DNA of 64,000 bases from G963677325 sp963677325 (lineage in GTDB: Bacteria; Bacteroidota; Bacteroidia; Bacteroidales; Prolixibacteraceae), in NCBI GenBank assembly GCA_963677325.2, contig CAXXGM010000010.1, forward strand, positions 186,001 to 250,000, written 5' to 3'. The translations under genes were made by a program, and so were the position numbers. Of the stretch, positions 26,309 through 36,394 are shown in pieces. The notes under the pieces were generated by a model. The model made no database searches. It was not told where the DNA came from and was given only the letters and a program-made list of their open reading frames with translations. Within the stretch, counting starts at the first letter, position 1, and each line of letters starts with the position of its first letter.

Positions 26309-27661
26309 CTATTCTGCATTATTTGAAACATCATAACAGATCAGCTTCTGCAGATATCTTATATACAATTTACCGTTGGCCAGTACAGGGACTGTCCATG
26401 CCGGACTTTTAACCTCCCCTATAGCATTTTTAAGCTCACCAATAATTTTAAATCCGGAAGGTTCAGGTTTTACAAGTGCGAGATTTCCTTTGATATCAAG
26501 ACAGATCAGATATCCATCTGCATAAGTGGTAGTTCCCTGACCTATTTGATTTGTACTCCACATTTCTTTTCCTGTGGATAATGCAATACACTTAAACTGG
26601 CCTGAATTGCGAATGCTCTCTCCTGAATACCCATAAAGGTAATCGCTGATTAGTAAAGGATCCGAATGTTGTGCTTCCAATGCTTTATTTTTCCAGAGCA
26701 CGGTATACCCCTTTTCTGATATCCTTAGAGCCTGGCATCCCATTTTATAGGCAGAAGAATGGAAGACAATATCATTTGAAATTACAGGAGTAGTGGCATT
26801 TACGCCATAATCCGTTTCCCAGGGAACGGTCCAGAGTGCTTTCCCATCACTGGGATCGATACAGGAAATGCCTGTGCCATGATAGATGATCAGCATCTCT
26901 TTGTTATTGATAAAAATGGGAACAGGGGCTGCATATCCTCCTTTGCCTTTCATAGATCTCCACAATACCTTCCCTGATTTTTTGTCATATGCAATGACCA
27001 GAGCTTTATCTCCACCCTGAACAATTACCATGTCATTCAATAAAAGAGGACTTGAAGAACAACCCCATTGAGGTTCTTCCCCACCTTCCTCCTTTATATT
27101 TTTTCTCCAGACCATTTTCCCGTCCAATAGCCGCCAGCACACTAAATCGCCGCTTCGTCCGAAGGTATAAACATGATCGCCATCGATTGCAGGAGTAGCG
27201 CGAGCACCCGGACCATGACTACTCCCCGCCTCTGCTTGATATCTTCCTGTCCAGATTAATTCTCCGTTTTCTGAGTTGATACAAAACACAAGGTCATTTT
27301 TTTCATCCCTGCCAGGAACAATTAGCCTGTTGCCCTGAATAACAGGTGATGACCATGAGGCTGTATTTTGATCCTGACAAAGGTAATTCACCTGCCATAA
27401 TATTTTCAAGCCTTTACTCCAGTCTGTTTTTATTCCCGTGTATTGACTTTTACCATTGTATCCAGGACCTCTCCAATTCAACCAATCAGAAGTACCACTG
27501 TTAAGAGGGGGTAATGAACGACTCTTAGAAGGAATGCTTTCCTGTTTGCCCGATAATTTTTCACTACCGTTAATAATCTGATATATAAGGAAAGCGATAC
27601 AAACACCTAAAATGATAATTAAACTAACACCACCCAGTACCAATTTAGCAGATTTCTTCAT
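26309..27661 (-). CDS. PQQ-type beta-propeller protein, membrane-anchored
   Basis: A 450-residue protein. An N-terminal hydrophobic anchor (LVLGGVSLIIILGVCIAFLI, about residues 7-26) is followed by a linker, WLNWRGPGYNGKSQYTGIKT, and then repeated propeller blades with GxxxW motifs (SGKVLWRSMKGK, DGKALWTVPWE, TGKEMWSTNQIGQ). This is the PQQ_2/BamB-like fold common in bacteria that rework polymers. Whether PQQ binds is unknown. It is a distant paralog of 28722-29987, which lies beyond the TonB gene on the opposite strand. Confidence 0.8.
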   Translation of the reverse strand: MKKSAKLVLGGVSLIIILGVCIAFLIYQIINGSEKLSGKQESIPSKSRSLPPLNSGTSDWLNWRGPGYNGKSQYTGIKTDWSKGLKILWQVNYLCQDQNTASWSSPVIQGNRLIVPGRDEKNDLVFCINSENGELIWTGRYQAEAGSSHGPGARATPAIDGDHVYTFGRSGDLVCWRLLDGKMVWRKNIKEEGGEEPQWGCSSSPLLLNDMVIVQGGDKALVIAYDKKSGKVLWRSMKGKGGYAAPVPIFINNKEMLIIYHGTGISCIDPSDGKALWTVPWETDYGVNATTPVISNDIVFHSSAYKMGCQALRISEKGYTVLWKNKALEAQHSDPLLISDYLYGYSGESIRNSGQFKCIALSTGKEMWSTNQIGQGTTTYADGYLICLDIKGNLALVKPEPSGFKIIGELKNAIGEVKSPAWTVPVLANGKLYIRYLQKLICYDVSNNAE

Positions 27662-27795
27662 CGATTTGAAAGATATAAATTTTATTGTTAAAAGTATATA
27701 AAAGGAATTAAATGAAATTAAAACAACAGGGATTTACCGTAAACTTTTTTAAAATCTTTACGTTTACCATTTTAGACAAATAAGAGAATAAAAGA

Positions 27796-28605
27796 ATGTC
27801 AGTTCAAAACGACATATTTTCAGATGAATGGATCGATCTGATCTTCGAAGATAAGAATAAAGGTTATGGAGCTTACCAGTTAAGAAAGAGTTCAACTAAA
27901 AGACATTTTATTTCACTTTCGATCGCTGTATTTATTTTTGTTTTGGCGAGCCTGATTCCCGAAATTATGCATCAGATTGCACCTAAAAAACAAGAAAAGG
28001 ATGTAAGTGTCAGGGTGATGTCTGATTTAAGAATTGTAAAACCACCACCACCAAATGAAAACATCCTTAAAGAGATTCCACCTCCTCCCTCAATTCGAAA
28101 TACCATTAAGTTTACACCACCTGTTATCAGACCTGATAAAGAAGTGGCCGATGAGGAACAACCCAAAATGCAACAGGAAGTTATTCAGCAGAAAGCAGCG
28201 GTTGGAACAGTGGATTTTGATAAAGGCACCAACGATATAGCGGCTCCTATAGCCAAGGAAAATACTCAAATTGCAGGTGAAAGCACAGAACAACCATTCA
28301 TGATAGTGGAACAAATGCCTCAATTCCCTGGGGGGGAAGTTGAAATGTTTAAATTCATCAGAGAGAATTTAAAGTATCCTTACCAGGCTCAAAATGCAGG
28401 TGTCCAGGGGAAGGTGATTCTTAATTTCGTAGTGGGAAAGGATGGTAAAATAACCAACATAAAAATTGTACGCGGAATAGGATTTGGCTGTGATGAAGAA
28501 GCTGTCAGGGTACTCGAAAAGATGCCTGTATGGAATCCGGGTAAAATGGGTGGTAGGGCCGTTCCGGTTTATTTTACATTTCCGATTACCTTTAAGTTGA
28601 GTTGA
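27796..28605 (+). CDS. TonB-family energy transducer
   Basis: A 269-residue protein. One membrane helix lies near residues 37-57 (FISLSIAVFIFVLASLIPEI). A proline-rich stretch follows (KPPPPNENILKEIPPPPS). The C-terminal TonB domain (about 175-269) shows EQMPQFPGGEVEMFKFIREN, LKYPYQAQNAGVQGKVILNF and VLEKMPVWNPGKMGGRAVPV. The N-terminal motif NDIFSDEWIDLIFEDKNKGY is the Bacteroidota form. It would pass inner-membrane energy to TonB-dependent receptors. ExbB/ExbD genes are not nearby. A terminator follows at 28621. Confidence 0.9.
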   Translation: MSVQNDIFSDEWIDLIFEDKNKGYGAYQLRKSSTKRHFISLSIAVFIFVLASLIPEIMHQIAPKKQEKDVSVRVMSDLRIVKPPPPNENILKEIPPPPSIRNTIKFTPPVIRPDKEVADEEQPKMQQEVIQQKAAVGTVDFDKGTNDIAAPIAKENTQIAGESTEQPFMIVEQMPQFPGGEVEMFKFIRENLKYPYQAQNAGVQGKVILNFVVGKDGKITNIKIVRGIGFGCDEEAVRVLEKMPVWNPGKMGGRAVPVYFTFPITFKLS

Positions 28606-28620
28606 CTTTTGATTTAATTT

Positions 28621-28653
28621 AAACCCTCAAGTGAACGAAATCCTTGAGGGTTT
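28621..28653 (+). terminator. Terminator after the TonB gene
   Basis: AAACCCTCAAG and CTTGAGGGTTT form a perfect 11-bp stem, 15 bp after the stop codon. Confidence 0.8.
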
Positions 28654-28688
28654 CTAATTAATCAACTTCCTTTTATGCAAAGAAAAAA

Positions 28689-28696
28689 TATCTTTG
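28689..28696 (+). promoter_or_regulatory. -7 box of the second PQQ-type gene
   Basis: TATCTTTG fits TAnnTTTG and ends 25 bp before the ATG at 28722. The -33 region is not clear. Confidence 0.5.
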
Positions 28697-28721
28697 TTGT
28701 ATTAATTTAACGAACCGATGT

Positions 28722-29987
28722 ATGAAATTAGCTCCCGGATTTTTGATTAGCTTGATATTTCTTTTCGGATACATTACGGTGAATGCTCAAAATCAAAATA
28801 CCAACTGGACCTTTTACCGCGGTTCTAATCTTGATGCCGTTTCTTCCAATATAGATTTACCCCTAACATGGAACGAAAACGAAAATATAGAATGGAAGAC
28901 TTCACTTCATGGAAAAGGTGCTTCCTCGCCGGTAATATTTGGTGATCAGATCTGGCTCACTACAGCCGATTCAGAAGGTAAAAGACTTTATGCGATCTGC
29001 AGCAGCTTCAAAACAGGAGAAATTATTTTCGACATCAACGTTTTTCAGCAAGACAATGTAGAACGGATTCATACCTTAAATACTCATGCTACACCTACAC
29101 CCGCTATTGAAAACGGTTTTGTTTATGTTCATTTTGGTTCCGTGGGGACAGCGTGCCTTGAAACTGCTTCAGGTAAAGTAGTATGGAAGCGTGAAGATCT
29201 GAAGTGTGATTATGTACAGGGTCCGGCCTCTTCTCCTGTTATTTATAAGGATTTGCTGTTTCTCCATTATGAGGGAGTGGATATCCAGTATGTTATTGCA
29301 TTAAATAAGAAAACCGGGAAAACTGTATGGAAATCCATCCGTCCCCAGGAGTATTATATCAATGAACCACCCATTGCCCGGAAAGCTTACATTACCCCTA
29401 TAATTATCAATGTAGAAGGGAAAGATATGCTTATCAGTAACGGTGCAGAAGTTTGTATCGCGTATGACCCAATGACCGGAGAAGAAATATGGAGGGTACC
29501 TCATGTTTCAGATACTACCATCTCGATGTCGATGTTCAGCAACGGGTTTGTCATTTTTACCACCGGAGTAAAGGATCCTGTAAAAATGATTGCGATCAGA
29601 CCCGAGGGGAAGGGAGATATTACAAAAACGAATATAATATGGACTGTGGAAAAAGACGTGCCGACCATTACGTCTCCTGTTGTGAAAGATGGCCTTTTGT
29701 ATATGATTCATGAGCGCGGTAACTTCACCTGTATTGAAACCGCGACCGGAAAAACAATTTATTCCCAGAAGCTCGATGGTCAATTTTATGCCTCTCCTGT
29801 TTGTGCTGATGGCAAAATTTATATCACTGCTAAAAATGGGACCATTTATGTGATTAAAGAAGGAAAGGAATTCAAAATTCTTGGAGAGAATAAACTGGAT
29901 GGTGAATTTATGGCAACCCCCGCTATTTCCGGAAAATCACTTGTAATCAGAAGCAGTAAAACTTTATACAGGATCATGCAGAAATAA
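28722..29987 (+). CDS. Secreted PQQ-type beta-propeller protein
   Basis: A 421-residue protein with a signal peptide (APGFLISLIFLFGYITVNAQ). It then shows NWTFYRGSNLDAVSSNIDLP and a series of propeller blades (ASGKVVWKREDLKC, TGKTVWKSIRPQEYY, TGEEIWRVPHV, TGKTIYSQKLDGQF). The layout is like the protein at 26309, but this one is secreted rather than anchored. The PQQ_2 fold is clear; cofactor and substrate are not. Confidence 0.85.
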   Translation: MKLAPGFLISLIFLFGYITVNAQNQNTNWTFYRGSNLDAVSSNIDLPLTWNENENIEWKTSLHGKGASSPVIFGDQIWLTTADSEGKRLYAICSSFKTGEIIFDINVFQQDNVERIHTLNTHATPTPAIENGFVYVHFGSVGTACLETASGKVVWKREDLKCDYVQGPASSPVIYKDLLFLHYEGVDIQYVIALNKKTGKTVWKSIRPQEYYINEPPIARKAYITPIIINVEGKDMLISNGAEVCIAYDPMTGEEIWRVPHVSDTTISMSMFSNGFVIFTTGVKDPVKMIAIRPEGKGDITKTNIIWTVEKDVPTITSPVVKDGLLYMIHERGNFTCIETATGKTIYSQKLDGQFYASPVCADGKIYITAKNGTIYVIKEGKEFKILGENKLDGEFMATPAISGKSLVIRSSKTLYRIMQK

Positions 29988-30146
29988 TTCTATTGATAAG
30001 CCAATACAGAATTTTTTATTGTACACAACGTAGGGGAGATTATCCTTTTAAATATTATTAATTTGTTAGCCGGTTCCCAATCCTTTATTTTTAAATCATT
30101 GATTATAAATCGAGAAGAATTAGTAATAAACAAGGATTCAAGTACT

Positions 30147-31007
30147 TTAGAGATAATCCCAAAGAAGTTTCTCTGCCTGAGGATAATAGCCTATGCCGAA
30201 AAGATTCAGATGATTCATTACATGGTAAAGCATATATAAGTTCTGACGAAAGGGAGCTCCCTCATTTAAGGGATATTCCTCATTGTATGCAGAATAAAAT
30301 TCCGGGGGAAAGCCTCCGAAAAGTCTGGTCATGGCAAGGTCTGCTTCGCGATGTCCGTAATAAACAGCCGGGTCAATGAGAACCGGATTTCCGGATTCAT
30401 CACACAGATAATTTCCGCTCCAAAGATCTCCGTGAAGAAGAGAGGGCCTTTCCTCACTTCCACCTAATATCACTTCAATTTTGTTCTCCAGAAGATGAAA
30501 ACCCTTTCTCAATTTGTCGGTAGCGTACCCTTTCTTTTCCGCGAGATAAAACTGGAACAATAAACGGTTATTCATAAAAAATTTGATCCAGTTTTCGCTA
30601 TCCTGATTACTGGAAATATTTATCTGGGGAGATGATCCGATGAAATTATCTTCATAATAACCGAATCTCTGATTATTGATGTGGTGAAGTCTTGCGAATT
30701 GCTTTCCGAAGGTATTAAAAAAGTCAGGACCTGGAATACCGGAGACGATATTCTCCAGGAGTATAAAATTCTCATTAGCTAAAATGACTTCCGGAACTCG
30801 AATCGCGGAAGCTTTTTGAAGTTCCCGCAATCCATTGGCCTCGCAAGGGTATAATTTCACATTTGAGCCAGATTTAAGAAAAAAAGAGCGTCCGGATTTC
30901 ATCATCAGTTTTTCGGCATTACTGATGCAGCCCCCTCCTACTGCGGAACTTTTAACAATCTGATCCTTTGTCCATTCTTCGATCCGGTCGTAGATTTTAT
31001 TTGTCAT
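30147..31007 (-). CDS. Fructosamine kinase-family protein
   Basis: A 286-residue kinase-like protein with the fructosamine-3-kinase/APH pattern: LLHGDLWSGNYLCDESGNPV (catalytic HGDLWSGN), then LIDPAVYYGHREADLAM (metal-binding Asp). The N-terminal lobe includes GGGCISNAEKLMMKSGRSFF. These enzymes are thought to phosphorylate ketoamines formed by glycation. The gene lies 46 bp after the phosphatase gene on the same strand, a pairing seen in many bacteria and consistent with protein-damage repair. Confidence 0.9.
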   Translation of the reverse strand: MTNKIYDRIEEWTKDQIVKSSAVGGGCISNAEKLMMKSGRSFFLKSGSNVKLYPCEANGLRELQKASAIRVPEVILANENFILLENIVSGIPGPDFFNTFGKQFARLHHINNQRFGYYEDNFIGSSPQINISSNQDSENWIKFFMNNRLLFQFYLAEKKGYATDKLRKGFHLLENKIEVILGGSEERPSLLHGDLWSGNYLCDESGNPVLIDPAVYYGHREADLAMTRLFGGFPPEFYSAYNEEYPLNEGAPFRQNLYMLYHVMNHLNLFGIGYYPQAEKLLWDYL

Positions 31008-31053
31008 TTGGACAGATTTTAAGAGTCACTAGATCAAATTGTTCAAAGCAGTG

Positions 31054-31524
31054 TCATTCTTTTTTGAGATGATGAAGCAGCTCTGCACAAGCATCTTCCA
31101 GTATATCGAGAACAAGTTCAAAACCCTCTTCACCTCCGTAATAAGGATCAGGTACTGAATCGTGTTCGGAGCCTTTCAGAAAATCAGTCATCAGGAATAT
31201 TTTTTCCATGTCCCTTTTATTTCGTGCCATGAATTTTAAATCTCTGATATTTTGTTGATCCATCCCGATGATCATGTCAAAGTTGTCAAAATCTGTTGCA
31301 GGATCGACCGGACGAGAGATACTGGTTATCTTGTATCCTCTTCTCTTCGCGTGCGATTTCATCCGATTGTCAGCTGGCTGACCCTGATGATAATTCAGAA
31401 TCCCTGCTGAATCACAACTGATCTCATCAGTCAATCCCTCCTGTTCAATGAAATCGTTCATGATCGCTTCCGCCAGAGGTGAGCGGCAGATATTCCCAAG
31501 GCAGACAAATAAAATATTCTTCAT
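31054..31524 (-). CDS. Low-molecular-weight protein-tyrosine phosphatase
   Basis: Starting at the ATG at 31522-31524 the protein has 156 residues and opens MKNILFVCLGNICRSPLAEA, with the catalytic CxxxxxRS P-loop. The general-acid Asp is in VPDPYYGGEEGFELV. Starts at 31527 (one residue longer) or 31554 are possible but add nothing conserved. It removes phosphate from tyrosine or arginine residues. It precedes the fructosamine-kinase-like gene on the same strand. Confidence 0.92.
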   Translation of the reverse strand: MKNILFVCLGNICRSPLAEAIMNDFIEQEGLTDEISCDSAGILNYHQGQPADNRMKSHAKRRGYKITSISRPVDPATDFDNFDMIIGMDQQNIRDLKFMARNKRDMEKIFLMTDFLKGSEHDSVPDPYYGGEEGFELVLDILEDACAELLHHLKKE

Positions 31525-31721
31525 CATTAACTCGATCTTATGCAAAAATATCAATAATATGCCTTATGGACAACATTCAAAAAGTTTGTCAAATCCAATT
31601 AAAATGTATAAATTAATACTCTAAGAATTTGAAAGATATTAATTAAGAGTATATCCTAAACATTTTTTTTTTGCGTATAAATAATTTTTCTGTACACGAA
31701 ACAATTTTCTGTATTACATAA

Positions 31722-34700
31722 ATGGATTTAAAGAAGGTCCGTGAAGAACTTGAACAATTACGCATAAAGCTGGCTGAACGTGAGGAAACTCTGGCTGCCA
31801 TGAGGAATGGCAGTATTGATGCTCTGGTGATCAACAGTAAAGAGGGAAATCAGATTTTCACTCTTCAAACAGCTGACTATCCTTACCGGGTAATCATTGA
31901 AAGTATGTTTGAAGGCGCCGTTACCATTTCTCCTGAATTCAACATCATTTATTGCAACCGGCGGCTTACCGAAATGCTTGATCTTCCTTCCGAGTTGATC
32001 ATAGGAAAGAATATTGAATCCGTCATTTATCCTGAAGACATTGGAATTTTAAAAACAATATTTGAAAAGGGAAAGGAAAAGACGGAGGGCTTTGAGCTAA
32101 GAATTACGGGTAAATCAGGGAAACTAAGACATGTCCTTGCGTCAAGTCTTCCTCTTGATTTTGAAGATGCTTTTTTATGTCTGATCTTCGTTGATCTTGC
32201 AGATTTTAAGAATATTCAGGCCAGATCAGAAACGATTAATGAAAATCCTGACGCATCTGTAATGCAAGGAAATTCTGAACTTCAAGCAACTAATAAGGCT
32301 TTATCAGAAAACCAGGCGGTGCTGAAAACAATAATGGAGAGTACCCCTGATTGGATTGCGATGAAGAATATTGATGGAAAATATTTCCTTATTAATTCGT
32401 CCATAGCAAATGCGCTTTTCCCATCTTCTAATAAACCTGGGGCAGAAATAAGTGAACTAACTATAGATGATCTGGTATCGCATGAGGAGGCTGCACTAAT
32501 CAAAGAAATGGAGTCTAAAGTTCTCCAGGGGAATAGGTCTGTTGCCTTCGATCAGACTATCAGCATAAAAGGAGAGAAACATATTTTCTCAACAATAAAG
32601 AGTCCTTGTATCGATTCTTCCGGTAAAATAATAGGAATAGCAACTATCTCCCGTGATATAACGGATCGAAAAACCGCCGAGAATGCCCTTCGTGAAAGTG
32701 AAGAGCGCTTGAGGGCTCTTATTACGGCTACTTCAGACATAGTATTTAGAGCCAGTCCTGAATTTAATCGTATTCATTATATCGAGAGTTGGGGACCCAA
32801 CACACGAATTGAAAAAACGATAACGAACTGGTTCGATTTAATTCCTGTGAAAGAGCAGTTGGATATCCGGAAATACATTGAAAATGCAATCAATAACAAA
32901 ACCATCATAGAACTTGAACATCCTGTTCTTCTGCCGGGTGATGAAAGAGGTTGGATGTTTACACGAGCAATTCCGATCTTAAATGACACGAATGAAATTG
33001 CCGAATGGTTTGGAACCTCCAGCGACATCACAGGGCGTAAAAAAACGGAGGAAGCCCTGAGAGCAAGTGAACAAAAATATTCTTCCTTGTTTTCCAACAA
33101 ACTTAATGCAATGGCTCATTGCCGGATTATTACTGACAAAGAAGGCAACCCAATCGATTTTTTATTCCTTCAGGTTAATGAAGCTTACGAAAGAATAATG
33201 GGGTTTAAGAAAGAGGATGTGGAAGGACATAGGGTCAAGGAAATATACCCCTCGTTTGACCTTTTTGCTTTCAATTATATTTCCGCTTACGGGAAAGTGG
33301 CCCTGGAGAATAAAGAAGCAAGGTTTGAAGAATTTTTTGAAGCTACAAATCAATATTTGTCTATTTATGCCTATTGCCCAAAACCAGGAGAATTTATCGC
33401 CATCTTCTCTGATATCACGGAAAGGAAGTTAACAGAAAGAGCTCTACTGGGGAGCGAAAGAAAATTTTCAGTAGTGTTTCAATCAACCCCTGTGGGAATT
33501 TCTCTTACCACCTTAAACGATGGGACTCTCTTTGATGTGAATCAGGCATGGCTGGATTTGATCGGATATCATAAAAAAGAAGAAGTTATTGGGAAAACAC
33601 TCCAACAATTGGGTTTAACTCCTTTAGCTGCTCAAAATAAATACATTACTTCCGGATTCAAACCATTGGGCAAAGTGCGAAATTATGAGGAGACTTTGGT
33701 TGACAGAAAAGGATCCTTGCATCATGTACTTGTTAATGTTGATACCATTGAAATTAATGGTCTGGATTTTATGCTCTCTTCTATGGAGGATATTACAGAC
33801 CGTAAAAGAATAGAAGATGCACTCCGGGAAAACCAGCAAAGATGGGTTACGACTCTTGCCAGTATTGGTGATGCCGTCATATCGACCGATACCGAAGGAA
33901 GAATATCGTTCATGAACAGAGAAGCTGAGAGACTCACAGGTTGGAATCACCGGGAGATTATGCATCAACAAGTTGATCAAATTATAAACATCAATGATGG
34001 AACAAGTTCTCTTCCATTTGAATACAGGAATATTTCAGAAGTGAAAGTTGCAGGTGTCACAGAAGACCGTATCCTTATTCATAGAAATGGAACAGAAATT
34101 CCTATTGATTACAGCGTCGCACCAATTATAACTAAAGACGGTAAAAATTTAGGCATCGTATTGATATTTCGTGATATTAGCAAGAGAAAAGAAGCGGAAG
34201 AAGTGATCCGGGACTATAATTCGATTCTGGAAGATACTGTCAGAGAACGTACAACTGAACTGGAGCAGGCCAAAGAGCATGCGGAATCGGCTGATCGGTT
34301 AAAAACAGCTTTTCTTCTCAATATATCCCATGAACTGCGAACCCCCCTGAACTCAATAATTGGTTTTAGCGGTATTTTATTAAAACAACTGGCCGGGCCT
34401 CTCAATTCAGAACAGGAAAAACAATTGGAAATGGTACAAAAAAGCGGGCGGCACCTTCTCTCATTGATAAATGATATTCTTGATATTTCAAGAATAGAAG
34501 CAGGTGAAATGATACCCTACTATGAATCATTTCAAATGACTAATTTAATTGAAGATGTTTTAAAGCTGGTTGAACTTCAGACAAAAATTAAAGGGATTTC
34601 CCTTGTATTTGAAAAACCTCTTTATATTCCTCCAGTGGTAAGCGATAAAATACGTATCCGGCAGGTTTTGATCAATTTAATTATTAACGCAATTAAATTT

Positions 34701-34994
34701 ACAAAACAAGGAGTTGTTCAGGTTTCCTGTTCAAAAGAGGGAAATTTAGTAAAAGTAGAAGTATCGGATACCGGAATTGGTATCAAAGAAGAAGATATCG
34801 ATAAACTATTTAATCCTTTTATTCAATTGGAGAATAACCTGACAAGAAGGTTTGAAGGATCCGGATTAGGATTATCCATCAGCAAAAAATTAATCGATAT
34901 GCTTCATGGAACAATAGAAGTAAAGTCAAAATATGGATTTGGAAGTACTTTCACAATTAAGATACCTATAAACAAGCCTGGAATTACTTATTAA
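31722..34994 (+). CDS. Multi-PAS sensor histidine kinase
   Basis: A 1090-residue soluble kinase with no membrane segment. A short coiled coil (residues 1-25) is followed by about six PAS domains (roughly 45-165, 205-330, 335-455, 457-575, 577-700, 705-830). The HisKA domain has LLNISHELRTPLNSIIGFSG with phospho-acceptor H870. The HATPase has VEVSDTGIGIKEEDIDKLF and GSGLGLSISKKLI. No receiver domain is fused. It is a cytosolic sensor of unknown stimulus; its response regulator is not obvious here. It opens the signalling island that continues to 48.6 kb. Confidence 0.92.
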   Translation: MDLKKVREELEQLRIKLAEREETLAAMRNGSIDALVINSKEGNQIFTLQTADYPYRVIIESMFEGAVTISPEFNIIYCNRRLTEMLDLPSELIIGKNIESVIYPEDIGILKTIFEKGKEKTEGFELRITGKSGKLRHVLASSLPLDFEDAFLCLIFVDLADFKNIQARSETINENPDASVMQGNSELQATNKALSENQAVLKTIMESTPDWIAMKNIDGKYFLINSSIANALFPSSNKPGAEISELTIDDLVSHEEAALIKEMESKVLQGNRSVAFDQTISIKGEKHIFSTIKSPCIDSSGKIIGIATISRDITDRKTAENALRESEERLRALITATSDIVFRASPEFNRIHYIESWGPNTRIEKTITNWFDLIPVKEQLDIRKYIENAINNKTIIELEHPVLLPGDERGWMFTRAIPILNDTNEIAEWFGTSSDITGRKKTEEALRASEQKYSSLFSNKLNAMAHCRIITDKEGNPIDFLFLQVNEAYERIMGFKKEDVEGHRVKEIYPSFDLFAFNYISAYGKVALENKEARFEEFFEATNQYLSIYAYCPKPGEFIAIFSDITERKLTERALLGSERKFSVVFQSTPVGISLTTLNDGTLFDVNQAWLDLIGYHKKEEVIGKTLQQLGLTPLAAQNKYITSGFKPLGKVRNYEETLVDRKGSLHHVLVNVDTIEINGLDFMLSSMEDITDRKRIEDALRENQQRWVTTLASIGDAVISTDTEGRISFMNREAERLTGWNHREIMHQQVDQIININDGTSSLPFEYRNISEVKVAGVTEDRILIHRNGTEIPIDYSVAPIITKDGKNLGIVLIFRDISKRKEAEEVIRDYNSILEDTVRERTTELEQAKEHAESADRLKTAFLLNISHELRTPLNSIIGFSGILLKQLAGPLNSEQEKQLEMVQKSGRHLLSLINDILDISRIEAGEMIPYYESFQMTNLIEDVLKLVELQTKIKGISLVFEKPLYIPPVVSDKIRIRQVLINLIINAIKFTKQGVVQVSCSKEGNLVKVEVSDTGIGIKEEDIDKLFNPFIQLENNLTRRFEGSGLGLSISKKLIDMLHGTIEVKSKYGFGSTFTIKIPINKPGITY

Positions 34995-35472
34995 TAAAAC
35001 AGAATCCGGAGGAATTTAACAAGAGAAATTACTCTGGAAGGCCTATTCTGGTTCGCGGGAATGCGGGATAGGAGATCTTTCCAATGCAGAAAAGGTGCTG
35101 TTGGAATTTGAGCAAATGAATTATTCAGGTAAAAGTTAATCCGATTTGATATATGAAGGTAGTTTTGATCTGGAGATCAATGATATTCATCAGAAGTCTA
35201 TCATTTCAAAAGATAGTAAAATTAATACCACCCCTCCCCGATCAACTAACTTCCTCCCCCGGTACGAATATATCGGGAACATGCCAGATACAAATGAGAT
35301 CATCCAGACACTTGATCTGAAAAAGTAAATAACATTTCTCTATGACAGCCATTAAAAACAAACGATGCCAATTTTACAAACCGTAAGAAAGGAAATCAGA
35401 GTTTATACATAAAATATAAAGAAGCTGAAGAACTAATTTCAACCATAATAAAAATCATAGAAAGTATGTAAT
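34995..35472. other. Gene-poor stretch, unrecognised short frames
   Basis: Several short open frames occur, for example one ending DLSNAEKVLLEFEQMNYSGK (35136 region), one at 35146-35328, and one with KYKEAEELISTIIKIIESM near 35410-35470. None resembles a family I know, and none has a convincing start. They may be relics of a gene that once followed the kinase. Confidence 0.35.
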
Positions 35473-36337
35473 TTATGCCACATAAGTTTTTAATAATTTA
35501 TTACGGGGATATTTTTGCAACCGGTTAAGAGCCTTATCTTTTTATCTGTCGTACTCTTTCACGTGTAAGATTCATTTTATGGCCTATTTCATCAAGGGAA
35601 TAAGATTGTCCATCCAACCCATAAAAGAAACGGATGACTTTTTCTTCCTTTTCATCAAGGGTCGAAAGAGTACGTTTAACCTCATATTTTAATGAATGTT
35701 CTACAAGTGATTTATCCGGAGAAGGGAAATCATTATCTCCCATTACATCATAAAGAGAATCACTGTTTTCGTCATCACTAAACGGTGCATCCATTGACAA
35801 ATGATACTGATTTGCATTAAGAGAAGAATAGATAATGGAAGGTTGTAAATCCGTCAGCTCTGCAATTTCTTCGGCTGTGGGCTCTCTTTGAAAATTCTGC
35901 TCCAATTCAGTGAAGGTTTTATTTACCTTATTTAATGAAAGAATTACATTGGAAGGAAGTCTAACCATTCGCGAAAATTCAGAGGTAGCTTGTAAAATTG
36001 ATTGTCTGATCCACCATACCGCATAAGATATAAATTTGAATCCTTTTGTTTCATCAAATAGCTGAGCCGCCTTAATCAGGCCCAGGTTCCCTTCATTAAT
36101 AAGATCTGCCAGGGGGATCCCTTTGGAATAATGTTGCTTTGCGACAGATACTACAAAACGCAGATTGCAGTTGACAAGAGTTTCCAAAGCTCTCCGGTCA
36201 CCATTGCGGATTTTAACAGCAAGAATAACCTCCTCGTCCGGAGTAAGCAACTTGAATTTTGAGATTTCATACAAATACTTATCCAAAGAAGGGGAATCTC
36301 GATTTGTGGCTTGTTGAATAATACGGAGTTGTTTCAT
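35473..36337 (-). CDS. RpoD-like sigma factor (paralog 2), frameshifted near the end
   Basis: The frame from ATG 36337 opens MKQLRIIQQATNRDSPSLDK (region 1.2). It shows region 2 (NLRFVVSVAKQHYSKGIPLA, DETKGFKFISYAVWWIRQSI), region 3 and region 4 (LTRERVRQIK), then meets a stop after IKR. The natural ending KALNRLQKYPRNKLLKTYVA lies in another frame down to 35473. Deleting one A from the A5 run (plus 35539-35543) restores 287 residues, matching the 289-residue paralog. It lacks region 1.1 and resembles Bacteroidota primary sigma factors, but it is clearly diverged (for example EFSRMVRLPSNVILSL in place of EQ.RIVRLPLNK). It is probably an alternative group 2 sigma factor. Confidence 0.88.
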
Positions 36338-36394
36338 AGCAGGATTGATTAAAGATTAAGTGAATAGATGGGAAAGAAAATGACTTTTAGAAAA

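Noticed and set aside
35146..35328. A 60-codon frame between the kinase and the sigma factor gene
   Set aside because: It lacks a convincing start and any recognisable motif; listed only as part of a gene-poor stretch.
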